Source: Acidovorax sp. MR-S7 (GTDB lineage: Bacteria; Pseudomonadota; Gammaproteobacteria; Burkholderiales; Burkholderiaceae_C). From it: 64,000 nucleotides of DNA. A program made the position numbers and the translations under genes. Below are positions 20,304-31,089 of this stretch, piece after piece. Positions within the stretch are counted from its first letter, which is position 1; each line of letters starts with the position of its first letter. Location of the stretch: NCBI RefSeq assembly GCF_000400995.2, contig NZ_DF238983.1, positions 89,805-153,804 of the forward strand. The letters run 5' to 3'. Under the pieces are notes generated by a model. That model made no database searches. It was not told the origin of the DNA and was given only the letters and a program-made list of their open reading frames with translations.

Positions 20304-23033
20304 ATGAACAGAAAAAAGCCTCTTCCCACGGCTGCATCCCTCATTCACACCGTCGCACCCATGCATCGTTGGAAACTCTCTGTCCTGGCCGCAGCGGCCG
20401 CCCTGTCGGCCGGGCTCTATGCCACCGATGCCAGCGCACTGGCCCTGGGACGCGTGAATGTGCAGTCGGCGCTGGGCGAACCCCTGCGCGCCGAAATCGA
20501 ACTTCCCCAGATCACCCCCTCCGAAGCGGACTCCCTGCGCGTCGCGCCCGCCTCGCCCGAGGTGTTCCGCGCGCAAGGCCTTGAGTATTCGCCCGCCGCG
20601 CACAACGTCCAGGTCCAGCTCCACCGCCGTCCCGACGGCTCCATGGTGCTGCGGCTGAGCAGCACCCGGCCCATCAACGATCCTTTCGTCGACCTGGTCA
20701 TCGACGCCTCGTGGAGTTCCGGCCACATCGTGCGCAGCTACACGATGCTGTTCGACCCGCCGGCCCTGCGCCGGCCGCAGGCCGCCGTGACCACGCCGCC
20801 CCAGGTCACCGCGCCGCGCGCAGAGGCGGCGCCCGCCCCCGTGGCACCGCGTCCGCCGGCGGCAGCGCCCATCGCCCGCCCGCCCGCACCCGCCCCGGCA
20901 CCGACCCCCACGCCCAGGGCGGCCGCCGAGCGCCCCCAGAGAGCGGACGAAGTCACGGTGCGGACCGGCGACACCGCCGGGCGCATCGCCAGTGCCCACA
21001 AGCCGGCCAGCGTGTCGCTGGACCAGATGCTGGTGGCGATGATGCGCGCCAATCCCGATGCCTTCGTGCGGGGCAACGTGAACCGCCTGCGCGCGGGCGC
21101 CGTGCTGCAGATGCCCAGCGAAGCCGATGCGCAGGCCACCCCCGCCGCCGAGGCCCGGCAGATCATCGCCACGCAAAGCCGCGATTTCAACGAATTCCGC
21201 CGCCGCCTGGCGTCCGCCGCTCCCACGGCCGAAGTGGCCGCCGCGCAGCGCACGGCCAGCGGCTCGGTGCAAACACAGGTCGAAGACCGCAAGCCCACGG
21301 TCGCCAGCCCGGACAAGCTCACCCTGTCCAAGGGCAGCGTCCAGGCCCAGAAGGCCGACGACAAGCTCGCCCGCGACAAGCAGACGGACCAGAACGCCGC
21401 CCGCATGGCGGAGCTGTCCAAGAATATTTCCGAACTGAACCAGATCAGCAGCGGCACCGCCAAGACGGCCGAGCCAGGCGCGGCACCGGCGACGGCGCCT
21501 GCAGCGCAGGCCGGCCCGGGCGTGTCCGTGCCTGCCCCGGCGGGCCTTCCCGCTTCCGCGCCTGGGGCCAGCGCCGAGACGGCGCCTGGGGCCGAAAGCG
21601 CACCGGCGGCACCTGCAGCGCCCGCCTCGGAGCCCGCTGCTGCGGCCCCCGAACCCGCGGCCGAGGCACCTGCGCCAGCCCCCGCGCAGGCCCCCAAACC
21701 CGCTCCGCAGCCCGTGCAGTACGAGGAACCCAGCTTCCTCGACTCCCTGACCGAAGACCCGCTGCTGGCGGGCGGCGCGCTCGCCCTCCTGCTGGCCCTG
21801 CTGGGCTACGGCGGCTACCGCATCGCCCAGCGCCGGCGCAACCAGGGCGCGGTGGACAGCTCCTTCCTGGAAAGCCGCCTGCAGCCCGACTCCTTCTTCG
21901 GCGCCAGCGGCGGCCAGCGCGTGGACACGGCCAACAGCGAACTCACCACCGGTTCTTCCTCCATGACCTACTCGCCCAGCCAGCTGGATGCGGGCGGCGA
22001 CGTGGATCCCGTGGCCGAAGCCGATGTCTACCTGGCCTATGGCCGCGACCTGCAGGCCGAGGAAATCCTCAAGGAAGCCGCGCGCCACCATCCCGAGCGT
22101 GTTTCGATCCCCGCCAAGCTCGCGGAGATCTACGCCAAGCGCCAGGACCGCAAGGCCCTGGAAGCCGCGGCCAGCGAGGTGTTCACCCTCTCCAACGGCC
22201 AGGGTCCGGACTGGGCCCGCGTCTCCGACCTGGGCCGCACCCTGGACCCGGACAACGCGCTGTACCAGCCCGGCGGCCGCCCGGCGGCCGCCACCGCGGC
22301 GCAGGCCGCTGCCGGTGCCGGTGCCGCTGCAGCCACGGCGTTCGCGAGCACATTCGCAGCGTCTGCCCCCCAGCCGCTGGCCGATGAAGCCCCGAACTCC
22401 ATATTGCCGGACCTGGATTTGGACCTGGACCTCGATCTGCACGAAGCGCCCCCCGCACCCGATCCGGCCCCTGCGGGCGCCTTCGCCGCCGCGATGGCCG
22501 ATGCCACACTGCATGCGACGCCCCCGACGGCCGACGTTCCTCCAGCCGAGGCGCCCGCGCCTGAACTGGACCTGGGCGACCTCGAACTGCCCGATACCCC
22601 GTGGGAGCCGCCTGCCACCGCCGCCCAGCCGGAACTCCCGGACGCTGGTGCATCGGGTACGGAGCCCTCCCCGCTCGACTTCCAGCCCTCCGACCTGTCG
22701 CTGATGGACTCGGCCGTCGCCCCGCTGACCAGCCGCGATGCCAAGGCCCCGGCGCCAGAGCCGCTCGAATTCGATCTGGGCGACCTGTCGCTGGACCTGG
22801 GCGCCCCCAGCGCCAAGGCAGCGTCCGCCGCCCAGCCCGTGCCCCAGCCCACGCCCGCGGCAGCAGCCGATGCACTGCCGGACGATCCGCTGGCCACCAA
22901 GCTGGCGCTGGCGGAAGAGTTCAACACCATCGGAGACAGCGAAGGCGCCCGCTCCCTGATCGAGGAAGTGATCGCCGAATCGTCCGGCGACCTCAAGGCC
23001 CGCGCCCAGCGCCTGCTGGCCGAACTGGGCTGA
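20304..23033 (+). CDS. fimV: FimV, cell-pole/type IV pilus assembly and motility protein
   Basis: 909 residues. The N-terminal signal or membrane segment lies near residues 20-45, followed by the FimV N-terminal domain [22 protein letters not shown] LysM-like peptidoglycan-binding part ([18 protein letters not shown]...VLQMPS) is near residues 215-275. A long Ala/Pro linker precedes one transmembrane helix ([19 protein letters not shown], about residues 490-508). The cytoplasmic part has a TPR-like unit, repeated acidic D-L motifs and the conserved FimV C-terminal TPR ([20 protein letters not shown]). It organises polar type IV pilus and chemosensory machinery. The start at M1 or at M20 (20361) is uncertain. 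Confidence 0.93.
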   Translation: MNRKKPLPTAASLIHTVAPMHRWKLSVLAAAAALSAGLYATDASALALGRVNVQSALGEPLRAEIELPQITPSEADSLRVAPASPEVFRAQGLEYSPAAHNVQVQLHRRPDGSMVLRLSSTRPINDPFVDLVIDASWSSGHIVRSYTMLFDPPALRRPQAAVTTPPQVTAPRAEAAPAPVAPRPPAAAPIARPPAPAPAPTPTPRAAAERPQRADEVTVRTGDTAGRIASAHKPASVSLDQMLVAMMRANPDAFVRGNVNRLRAGAVLQMPSEADAQATPAAEARQIIATQSRDFNEFRRRLASAAPTAEVAAAQRTASGSVQTQVEDRKPTVASPDKLTLSKGSVQAQKADDKLARDKQTDQNAARMAELSKNISELNQISSGTAKTAEPGAAPATAPAAQAGPGVSVPAPAGLPASAPGASAETAPGAESAPAAPAAPASEPAAAAPEPAAEAPAPAPAQAPKPAPQPVQYEEPSFLDSLTEDPLLAGGALALLLALLGYGGYRIAQRRRNQGAVDSSFLESRLQPDSFFGASGGQRVDTANSELTTGSSSMTYSPSQLDAGGDVDPVAEADVYLAYGRDLQAEEILKEAARHHPERVSIPAKLAEIYAKRQDRKALEAAASEVFTLSNGQGPDWARVSDLGRTLDPDNALYQPGGRPAAATAAQAAAGAGAAAATAFASTFAASAPQPLADEAPNSILPDLDLDLDLDLHEAPPAPDPAPAGAFAAAMADATLHATPPTADVPPAEAPAPELDLGDLELPDTPWEPPATAAQPELPDAGASGTEPSPLDFQPSDLSLMDSAVAPLTSRDAKAPAPEPLEFDLGDLSLDLGAPSAKAASAAQPVPQPTPAAAADALPDDPLATKLALAEEFNTIGDSEGARSLIEEVIAESSGDLKARAQRLLAELG

Positions 23034-23103
23034 TGCGCCGCTGCCTGCCCGCGCGCGGCAGCCGCCGCGCCCGCGCGCCGTGGGCCCGGCCGGAGTGCGC
23101 ACG

Positions 23104-23922
23104 ATGAGGGTGGCCCTGGGCGTCAGCTACAACGGCCAGGCCTACAGCGGCTGGCAAAGCCAGCCGGGCGGCAACACCGTGCAAGACCACCTCGAAGCGG
23201 CCCTGGGCCGCTTCGCCACGCATGGCGTATCGACCCTGTGCGCGGGCCGCACGGACGCGGGGGTGCACGGCCTGATGCAGGTGGTGCATTTCGACACCGC
23301 CTTGCAGCGCGCGCCCTTCTCCTGGGTGCGCGGCACCAACACCTTCCTGCCGCCCGACATCGCCGTGCAGTGGGCCCAGCCCGTGCCCGATGCGTTCCAC
23401 GCGCGCGCCAGCGCCGTCGCGCGCCGCTATGCCTACGTGCTGCTGCAATCGCCCGTGCGGCCCAGCGTGGACGCGGGACGCGTGGGCTGGGTGTTCCATG
23501 CGCTCGACGAGCAGGCCATGCGCGCCGCCGTGCAGAACCTGCTGGGCGAGCACGACTTCACGTCCTTCCGCGCCTCGGCCTGCCAGGCCAAGACGCCGGT
23601 GAAGACGCTGCACCGCATCGACATCACGCGCCGCGGCCCGGCCAGCGGCCACGACCTGCACGGCTGCACGCCGTGCTACTGGCGCTTCGAGTTCGAGGGC
23701 AATGCCTTCCTGCACCACATGATCCGCAACATCATGGGCTGCATCGTCGCCATCGGCCAGGGCCTGCAGCCGCCCGACTGGATGCGCACGGTGCTCCAGG
23801 CACGCTCGCGCGACGCGGCCGCCCCCACCTTCTCGCCCGACGGCCTGTATTTCCTGGGGCCGGTGTACGGGCCCGAGTGGGGCCTGCCTACGCGCACCGC
23901 TGCGTATGATTGGCTGCCATGA
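23104..23922 (+). CDS. truA: tRNA pseudouridine synthase A (positions 38-40)
   Basis: 272 residues from the ATG at 23104, giving the standard start [11 protein letters not shown]. The catalytic aspartate is in [27 protein letters not shown] and [11 protein letters not shown] are also TruA blocks. It isomerises uridines in the anticodon stem-loop of tRNA. The stop overlaps the trpF start (ATGA, 23919-23922). The fimV-truA-trpF order is conserved in Burkholderiales. Confidence 0.97.
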   Translation: MRVALGVSYNGQAYSGWQSQPGGNTVQDHLEAALGRFATHGVSTLCAGRTDAGVHGLMQVVHFDTALQRAPFSWVRGTNTFLPPDIAVQWAQPVPDAFHARASAVARRYAYVLLQSPVRPSVDAGRVGWVFHALDEQAMRAAVQNLLGEHDFTSFRASACQAKTPVKTLHRIDITRRGPASGHDLHGCTPCYWRFEFEGNAFLHHMIRNIMGCIVAIGQGLQPPDWMRTVLQARSRDAAAPTFSPDGLYFLGPVYGPEWGLPTRTAAYDWLP

Positions 23923-24647
23923 GCAGCCCCCCTCCCCCAGCCCACGCCTCCCGCACCCGCATCAAGATCTGTGGCCTGACCCGCGAGCAGGACGTGGACG
24001 CCGCCGTCGATGCGGGCGCCGACGCCATCGGCTTCGTGCTCTATCCGAAAAGCCCGCGCGCCGTCACCCCCGCGCGCGCTGCCGCGCTGGCCCGGCGCCT
24101 GCCGCCCTTCGTCACGCCCGTGCTGCTGTTCGTGAACGCACCCGCTACCGAAGTGATAGCTGATTGCGCTTGCGTGGCGGGCGCTACAGCGCAATTTCAT
24201 GGTGATGAGTCGCCCGAGGACTGCTGGGCCGCCAGCGACCAGGGGCGCATTCCCTTCCTGCGCGCCGCGCGCATTCCGCTGGGCGAAGGGGCGGCGCGCT
24301 TCGACCTCGTAAAATACGCCCACGATCACTCTCACGCCCGCGCCATCCTGCTCGACGCCCACGTCGAGGGCTATGGCGGCGGCGGCAAGGCATTCAATTG
24401 GTCACTCCTTCCACCAAGCGTCGACTCTCACCTCGTTTTGTCTGGTGGACTCACGCCTGCAAACGTGACCGATGGCATCTTGCAGGTTCGCCCGCGTTGC
24501 CGGGTGCTGGCGGTTGACGTCAGCTCCGGCGTAGAGGCCGACGGTCCAGATGGCGCTCCCCTCAAGGGCGTCAAGGACGCCGGCAAGATCCAACGCTTCA
24601 TCGCCGCCGTGCGCGCGGCGGATGCGGCACCAGCTTCCCTTTCCTAA
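23919..24647 (+). CDS. trpF: Phosphoribosylanthranilate isomerase
   Basis: 242 residues. [24 protein letters not shown] is the canonical N-terminal strand and loop (the catalytic Cys is in ICGLT; shown here without its last residues it is [18 protein letters not shown]). QFHGDE carries the conserved active-site region, and [28 protein letters not shown] and VDVSSGVE complete the TIM barrel. It converts phosphoribosylanthranilate in tryptophan synthesis. A 47-base stretch (24155-24201) is a diverged copy of the dispersed repeat, translated in frame as part of the enzyme. The ATG at 23919 overlaps truA, and trpB starts directly after the stop. Confidence 0.95.
   Translation: MSSPPPPAHASRTRIKICGLTREQDVDAAVDAGADAIGFVLYPKSPRAVTPARAAALARRLPPFVTPVLLFVNAPATEVIADCACVAGATAQFHGDESPEDCWAASDQGRIPFLRAARIPLGEGAARFDLVKYAHDHSHARAILLDAHVEGYGGGGKAFNWSLLPPSVDSHLVLSGGLTPANVTDGILQVRPRCRVLAVDVSSGVEADGPDGAPLKGVKDAGKIQRFIAAVRAADAAPASLS
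24155..24201 (+). repeat. Diverged copy of the dispersed repeat inside trpF (copy 4, + orientation)
   Basis: Ungapped alignment to copy 1 over 47 bases gives 33 identities, with perfect ends (gatagctg and aatttcat) and conserved gcgctt and gcgcta arms. It encodes [16 protein letters not shown] and uses codons rare in this window (ATA, ACA, TTT). Confidence 0.6.
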
Positions 24648-25912
<1,265 letters not shown>

Positions 25913-25916
<4 letters not shown>

Positions 25917-26722
25917 GCCGCATTGCAGACACCTTCGCCGAGCTGCAGTCCAAGGGCCGCAAGGCCCTCATCCCCTACGTGACGGCCGGCTTCCCGTTCG
26001 CCGACATCACGCCCGCACTCATGCACGGCATGGTGGAGGCCGGCGCCGACGTGATCGAGCTGGGCGTGCCCTTCTCCGACCCCATGGCCGACGGCCCCGT
26101 CGTCCAGAAGGCCGGCGAGAAGGCGCTGGCTCTGGGCATCGGCATGGCGCAGGTGCTCGACATGGTGCGCAGCTTCCGCCAGCGCAACAGCACCACGCCC
26201 GTGGTGCTCATGGGCTACGCCAACCCGGTGGAGCGCTACGAGCAGCGCCACGGCCAGGGCGCGTTCGCGCGCGACGCGGCTGCCGCCGGCGTGGACGGCC
26301 TGCTGGTCGTGGACTATCCGCCCGAGGAATGCGAGCAGTTCGCTGCCGAACTGCGCGCTCAAGGCATCGACCTGATCTTCCTGCTCGCTCCCACCAGCAC
26401 GCCCGAGCGCATGCAGCAGGTGGCGCGCGTGGCCAGCGGCTACGTCTACTACGTCTCGCTCAAGGGCGTGACCGGCTCGGGTGCGCTGGACACCACCGCC
26501 GTCGAGGCCATGCTGCCGCGCATCCGCGAGCACGTGAAGATCCCCGTCGGCGTGGGCTTCGGCATCCGCGACGCCGCCACCGCCCAGGCCATCGGCCGCG
26601 TGGCCGACGCGGTCGTCATCGGCAGCCGCATCATCCAGCTCATCGAGGACCAGCCGCACGAGAAAGTCGTGCCCATCACCGTCGATTTCCTGCGCGGCAT
26701 CCGCAAGGCAATGGACGCCTGA
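25913..26722 (+). CDS. trpA: Tryptophan synthase alpha chain
   Basis: 269 residues. It starts [12 protein letters not shown] and has [12 protein letters not shown], the catalytic Glu in [16 protein letters not shown], and the catalytic Asp in [10 protein letters not shown]. It cleaves indole-3-glycerol phosphate to indole, which passes to TrpB. The start overlaps the trpB stop. accD follows 19 bases downstream. Confidence 0.98.
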
Positions 26723-26741
26723 ATTTCAAGAGGAACACACC

Positions 26742-27614
26742 ATGTCCTGGCTCGAAAAACTCCTGCCCTCCAAGATCCAGCAAACCGACCCCGCCGAGCG
26801 CCGCCAGATGCCCGAGGGCCTGTGGGTCAAGTGCCCGAGCTGCGAGGCCGTGCTCTACAAGACCGACCTGGAGCACAACCAGAACGTCTGCCCCCAGTGC
26901 AGCCACCACCACCGCATCGGTGCGCGCGCGCGGCTCAACCTGTTCCTGGACGGCGAAGGCCGCTACGAAATCGGCCAGGAAGTCCTGCCCGTCGACGCCC
27001 TCAAGTTCAAGGACAGCCGCAAGTACCCCGAACGCCTGAAGGAGGCGCTGGAGAACACCGGCGAGACCGACGCGCTCGTCGTCATGGGCGGCTCGGTCAA
27101 GAGCATCAACGTGGTCGCCGCCTGCTTCGAGTTCGACTTCATGGGCGGCTCCATGGGCAGCGTGGTCGGCGAGCGCTTCGTGCGCGGCGTGGAAACCGCC
27201 ATCGAGCAGAAGGTGCCCTTCCTGTGCTTCACCGCCACGGGCGGCGCGCGCATGCAGGAAGGCCTGCTGTCCCTGATGCAGATGGCCAAGACCAATGCCG
27301 CGCTCACGCGCCTGGCCAAGAAGGGCCTGCCCTACATCAGCGTGCTCACCGACCCGACCATGGGCGGCGTCTCCGCAGGCTTCGCCTTCGTGGGCGACAT
27401 CGTCATCGCCGAGCCCAAGGCCCTGATCGGCTTCGCCGGCCCGCGCGTGATCGAATCCACGGTGCGCGTCACCCTGCCCGAGGGCTTCCAGCGCGCCGAA
27501 TTCCTGCAGACCAAGGGCGCCGTGGACTTCATCTGCGACCGGCGCGAGCTGCGCGACACCGTGGCCCGCAGCCTGGCCATGCTGCAGCGGCTGCCGGCGG
27601 ACGCAGTGGCCTGA
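26742..27614 (+). CDS. accD: Acetyl-CoA carboxylase carboxyltransferase subunit beta
   Basis: 290 residues, normal length. The N-terminal zinc ribbon CPSC...CPQC (about residues 28-50) precedes the crotonase-like carboxyltransferase domain with [32 protein letters not shown] and [12 protein letters not shown]. With AccA it transfers CO2 from carboxybiotin to acetyl-CoA, the first step of fatty-acid synthesis. It ends the backbone block. folC, which usually follows in relatives, is absent; a terminator and a catabolic cluster come instead. Confidence 0.98.
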   Translation: MSWLEKLLPSKIQQTDPAERRQMPEGLWVKCPSCEAVLYKTDLEHNQNVCPQCSHHHRIGARARLNLFLDGEGRYEIGQEVLPVDALKFKDSRKYPERLKEALENTGETDALVVMGGSVKSINVVAACFEFDFMGGSMGSVVGERFVRGVETAIEQKVPFLCFTATGGARMQEGLLSLMQMAKTNAALTRLAKKGLPYISVLTDPTMGGVSAGFAFVGDIVIAEPKALIGFAGPRVIESTVRVTLPEGFQRAEFLQTKGAVDFICDRRELRDTVARSLAMLQRLPADAVA

Positions 27615-27636
27615 GCGCCAACGCTGCCCCCATCAA

Positions 27637-27667
27637 AAAGACCGCCCTGCCCGGCGGTCTTTTTTTT
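27637..27667 (+). terminator. Rho-independent terminator after accD
   Basis: AAAGACCGCC (27637-27646), loop CTGCCC, GGCGGTCTTT (27653-27662), T-run to 27667. The A-run on the left flank lets it act in both directions, ending accD and also anything reading leftward past the FadJ-like gene. Confidence 0.93.
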
Positions 27668-27683
27668 GCATCCCGCTCCTCTA

Positions 27684-27732
27684 ATGAGAGCTGCCAGCGC
27701 TTGACTGGCAAGCGCGGGAGGCCAAAAACATG
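27684..27732 (+). repeat. Dispersed intergenic repeat, copy 5 (+ orientation)
   Basis: gagagctgccagcgcttgac...aagcgcgggaggccaaaaacat, between the accD terminator and the convergent FadJ-like gene. A further ccagcgctgg palindrome follows at about 27739-27748. Confidence 0.75.
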
Positions 27733-27753
27733 CCTACTCCAGCGCTGGCGGCC

Positions 27754-29874
27754 TCACGGGTGAAAGCGCAGCCCCTGCGCCGCACGGTCCCGCAGCCAGG
27801 CCGAGGGGCGGAAGCGCTCGCCGAAGCGGTCGGCCAGCACGTCGCAGCGCTGCACGAAGGCCGCACAGCCCACGGTGTCGATATAGGAGAAGGTGCCCCC
27901 CGTCCACGCCGGAAAGCCGAGGCCCAGCAGCGCGCCCAGGTCGCCGTCGGCTGCCGAGGTCAGCACGCCCTCTTCCAGGCAGCGCGCGGACTCCATCGCC
28001 TCGATGCACAGCATGCGACCCATGACGGTGTCCAGATCGGGCTGCTCGCCGCTTTGCGGGAACTGCTGCGCCAGCCCCGGCCACAGGTGCTTGCCGGATT
28101 TGGGATAGTCGTAGAAACCGCCGCCGCTCTTGCGGCCCAGGCGCTGGAGCTGGTTCATGCGCTCCACCGCGGGCTGGGCGAGGGTGCGCAGGAATTTTTC
28201 CTCCAGCCCGTCCTTGCGCGCCTGGCCGATGACCAGGGCCTGCAGGTCCAGCGACACCTCGTCGGTCACCGCCAGCGGCGCCGTGGCGAAGCCCGCCTGC
28301 CGCGCGGCGTTTTCGATGAGCGCGGGGTTCACGCCCTCGGCCAGCATCGCCATGCCTTCGTCGATGTAGGCGCAAAAGATGCGGCTGGTATAGAAGCCCG
28401 AGCTGTCGTTAACCAGTATGGGCGTCTTGCCCAGCCGCGCGGCCAGGTCCAGCGTGCGGGCGACGGTGGCCGGGTTGGTGCGCGCGCCCAGGATGATCTC
28501 CAGCAGCGGCATGCGCGGCACCGGCGAGAAGAAGTGCATGCCGATGACCTGCTCCGGTGCGGCCCATGCGGATGCCAGGCCGCCGATGGGCAGCGTGGAG
28601 GTGTTGCTGGCCCAGACGAAATGCACGGGCCGGTCGGCCAGCACAGGCGCGGCGCGGGCCATCAGGTCGGCCTTGACGGCGCGGTCCTCGAACACCGCCT
28701 CGATGACGAATTCGCAGCCGTGCAGGCGCTGCAGATCGGCCGTGGGCTCGATGCGCTGGGCGATGGCCGCGGCGCGGTCGCCGTGGCCGCGCGCCAGGGC
28801 CGCGGCGATCTTGCCGTGCGCGGCCTGGGCGCGCTCGGCGCTGGTGTCCACCATGACCACGTCGATGCCCGCCGCCGCAGCCACCTGGGCGATGCCCGCG
28901 CCCATCAGGCCCGAGCCCAGCACGCCCAGCTTGCGCACGGGCTGCTCGGGCACATCCGCCGGGCGGCGCACCAGTTGCCGCGCCTGGGCCTGGTGCAGCC
29001 ACAGGGAGCGGATCTGGTTGGCCGTGGCCGGCTCGGCCAGCGCCTGGGCGGCGCACTGCGCCTCTACCTTCAGCGCCGCGTCGATGGGCAGTTGCGTGCC
29101 TTCGTAGACGGCCGAGAGCAGGGCCAGCGGCGCGGGCTGGGTATCGCTGGGCTTGCGCAGGCGAGCGATGTTGTCGGTGAAGCTGCGCCCTGCATGTGCA
29201 GCCATCGCGCCCGCACCGCCCGGCAGGCGGTAGCCCTTGGCATCCCACGGTGCCTGGGCCTGCGGGTGGGCCAGCAGCCATGCGCGCGCATCCTGCAGCG
29301 CCTGCGCCAAAGGCTGCACGCCGCTCAAAAGGCCCATTTGCCGGGCAGCGTCCGCCTCCCAGGTATCGCCCGCCAGCAGGCCATTGAGCACGGCGGGAAT
29401 GCCCGCGAGGCGCGGCAGGCGCTGCGTGGCGCCCGCGCTCGGGGGAAGGCCGCGCTTGACCAGCGGCAGGCCCAGCCGTGCGCCAGGCACGGCCCAGCGC
29501 GCATGGCAGGCCAACGCGAACTCGAGGCACAAGTCCATGCATGCGCCCTCAATGACGATGGCGATGGGGTTGGGCAGGCGCTCCACCGCGCGCAGCAGGC
29601 CGGAGCGGCGCTGCAGCACTGCGGCGATGGCATGGGCATCGCCCGCGCGGCACAGATCGAGCCACGCCTGCGCGCCCGCTTCGGGCAGCCATGACGGGCC
29701 GCTGGCGTGCAACAGCACGCCCTGCACGTCGGCGCGTTCGGCAGCGGTCTGCAATGCGGCCACCAGCGCTTCGAGCTGCGGCGGGCAGACCGCGCCGGCC
29801 TCGCCGGGTTGAGCGTCCAGGCGGATGAGAGCGATGCCGCCCTCTTGCAGCGTCAGAGGAAATTGATCCGTCAT
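27754..29874 (-). CDS. FadJ/FadB-like enoyl-CoA hydratase/3-hydroxyacyl-CoA dehydrogenase fusion
   Basis: 706 residues. N-terminal crotonase-like domain (about 1-190), then a 3-hydroxyacyl-CoA dehydrogenase with the NAD loop LGVLGSGLMGAGIAQVAAAAG (near residue 298; quoted to 20 or fewer in strict use), MHFFSPVPRMPLLEI and SGFYTSR. In the crotonase part the oxyanion glycines are changed (GACMDLCLEFALA instead of the GGGCE form) and the second catalytic glutamate is Leu in LGLPLVKRGLPP (family GLPEVKLG). The hydratase may therefore be impaired, while the dehydrogenase looks intact. It starts 1 base after the thiolase stop, so it is third in the operon ligase-thiolase-FadJ. Confidence 0.9.
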   Translation of the reverse strand: MTDQFPLTLQEGGIALIRLDAQPGEAGAVCPPQLEALVAALQTAAERADVQGVLLHASGPSWLPEAGAQAWLDLCRAGDAHAIAAVLQRRSGLLRAVERLPNPIAIVIEGACMDLCLEFALACHARWAVPGARLGLPLVKRGLPPSAGATQRLPRLAGIPAVLNGLLAGDTWEADAARQMGLLSGVQPLAQALQDARAWLLAHPQAQAPWDAKGYRLPGGAGAMAAHAGRSFTDNIARLRKPSDTQPAPLALLSAVYEGTQLPIDAALKVEAQCAAQALAEPATANQIRSLWLHQAQARQLVRRPADVPEQPVRKLGVLGSGLMGAGIAQVAAAAGIDVVMVDTSAERAQAAHGKIAAALARGHGDRAAAIAQRIEPTADLQRLHGCEFVIEAVFEDRAVKADLMARAAPVLADRPVHFVWASNTSTLPIGGLASAWAAPEQVIGMHFFSPVPRMPLLEIILGARTNPATVARTLDLAARLGKTPILVNDSSGFYTSRIFCAYIDEGMAMLAEGVNPALIENAARQAGFATAPLAVTDEVSLDLQALVIGQARKDGLEEKFLRTLAQPAVERMNQLQRLGRKSGGGFYDYPKSGKHLWPGLAQQFPQSGEQPDLDTVMGRMLCIEAMESARCLEEGVLTSAADGDLGALLGLGFPAWTGGTFSYIDTVGCAAFVQRCDVLADRFGERFRPSAWLRDRAAQGLRFHP

Positions 29875-29875
29875 T

Positions 29876-31081
29876 TCAAACTCTTTCGATGATGAGGGCG
29901 GTGGATTGGCCGGCAGCCGCGCACAGCGTGACCAGCCCGGTGTTCAGGTCGCGGCGCTCCAGTTCGTCGAGCAACGTACCGAGCAGCATGGCGCCCGTGG
30001 CGCCCAGCGGGTGGCCCAGGGCGATGGCGCCGCCGTTGGGGTTGATGCGCTGCGGGTCGATGCCGAAGTGGCGCGCGTAGCACATGGGCACGACGGCGAA
30101 GGCCTCGTTGACCTCGAACAGGTCGATGTCCCGGATGGACATGCCCGCGCGCGCCAGCGCCTTGTCGGTCACCGGCATCGGACCGCCCAGGCTGAGGAGC
30201 GGCTCGTCGGCGCAGGTGGCGGCGGCGCGGATGCGCGCGCGGGCACGCAGGCCGCCGCGTTCGCCGAAGCCGCGGCTGCCCAGCAGCACGGCGCAGGCGC
30301 CATCGACGATGCCGCTGGAGTTGCCGCCGGTGTGGATGTGCGCGATGCGGTCCAGTTGCGGGTAGCGGCGCAGCACGATCGCGTCGTAGCCCAGCGCGCC
30401 GGGCTTGTCGAACACGGGCTGCAGCCTGGCGAGGTCGGCCAGCGTGGTGCCGGGGCGGTGGGCTTCGTCGCGCGCCAGCACCACGTTGCCCAGCCGGTCG
30501 CGCACGGGCACGAGCGAGGCATCGAACCAGCCCGCGTCCACCGCCTGCGCGGCGCGGCGCTGGCTTTCGACGGCGTAGGCGTCCACCTCGTCGCGGGTGA
30601 TGCCGCCCAGCGCGGCCATCAGGTCGGCGGCCACGCCGTTGGGGATGTAGGGGTAGCGCTTGCCGACGTCCGGGTCGGTATAGACCGCGCCGCCGTCGCT
30701 GCCGATGGCCACGCGCGACATGGACTCCACGCCGCCGCCGATGGCCGCATCCGCCTGGCCCGAGGCGATGAGGCCGAAGCCCATCTTCACCGTGTCGAGC
30801 GCCGAGGTGCAGAAGCGGTTGAGCTGGTAGCCCGAGACGGTGTCGCCGTAGCCCGCCTCCAGCAGCGCCACGCGCGCGATGTCCGCGCCCTGCTCGCCGA
30901 TGGGCATGACAACGCCCAGGCCCACGTCGTCGATGGCGCGCGGATCGAAGCCGTTGCGCTCGCGCAGCGCGCGCAGCGTCTGCGACGCCAGCTGCACCGG
31001 CGTGATGGGGTGCAGCGCGCCGCCGGGGCGGCCCTTGCCGCGCGGCGTACGCACGTGGTCGTAGATGAAAACGTCTTGCAT
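29876..31081 (-). CDS. Acetyl-CoA C-acyltransferase (3-ketoacyl-CoA thiolase)
   Basis: 401 residues from the ATG at 31081. The nucleophile Cys is in LNRFCTSALDTV, the catalytic His in GGAIALGHPLGATGA, and the second Cys in VTLCAAAGQS. Other blocks are GGVESMSRV and VNEAFAVVPM. It releases acetyl-CoA (or propionyl-CoA from branched chains) from 3-ketoacyl-CoA. It lies 8 bases after the acyl-CoA ligase and directly before the FadJ-like gene, so the operon covers activation, oxidation of the hydroxyacyl stage, and thiolysis. Confidence 0.94.
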   Translation of the reverse strand: MQDVFIYDHVRTPRGKGRPGGALHPITPVQLASQTLRALRERNGFDPRAIDDVGLGVVMPIGEQGADIARVALLEAGYGDTVSGYQLNRFCTSALDTVKMGFGLIASGQADAAIGGGVESMSRVAIGSDGGAVYTDPDVGKRYPYIPNGVAADLMAALGGITRDEVDAYAVESQRRAAQAVDAGWFDASLVPVRDRLGNVVLARDEAHRPGTTLADLARLQPVFDKPGALGYDAIVLRRYPQLDRIAHIHTGGNSSGIVDGACAVLLGSRGFGERGGLRARARIRAAATCADEPLLSLGGPMPVTDKALARAGMSIRDIDLFEVNEAFAVVPMCYARHFGIDPQRINPNGGAIALGHPLGATGAMLLGTLLDELERRDLNTGLVTLCAAAGQSTALIIERV

Positions 31082-31089
31082 GGATGGGC

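Noticed and set aside
20280..23102. A 940-codon open frame antisense to fimV
   Set aside because: Its composition (Gly/Arg/His-rich, no domain pattern) is the mirror of a GC-rich Ala/Pro-coding strand, while the forward frame has clear FimV domains.
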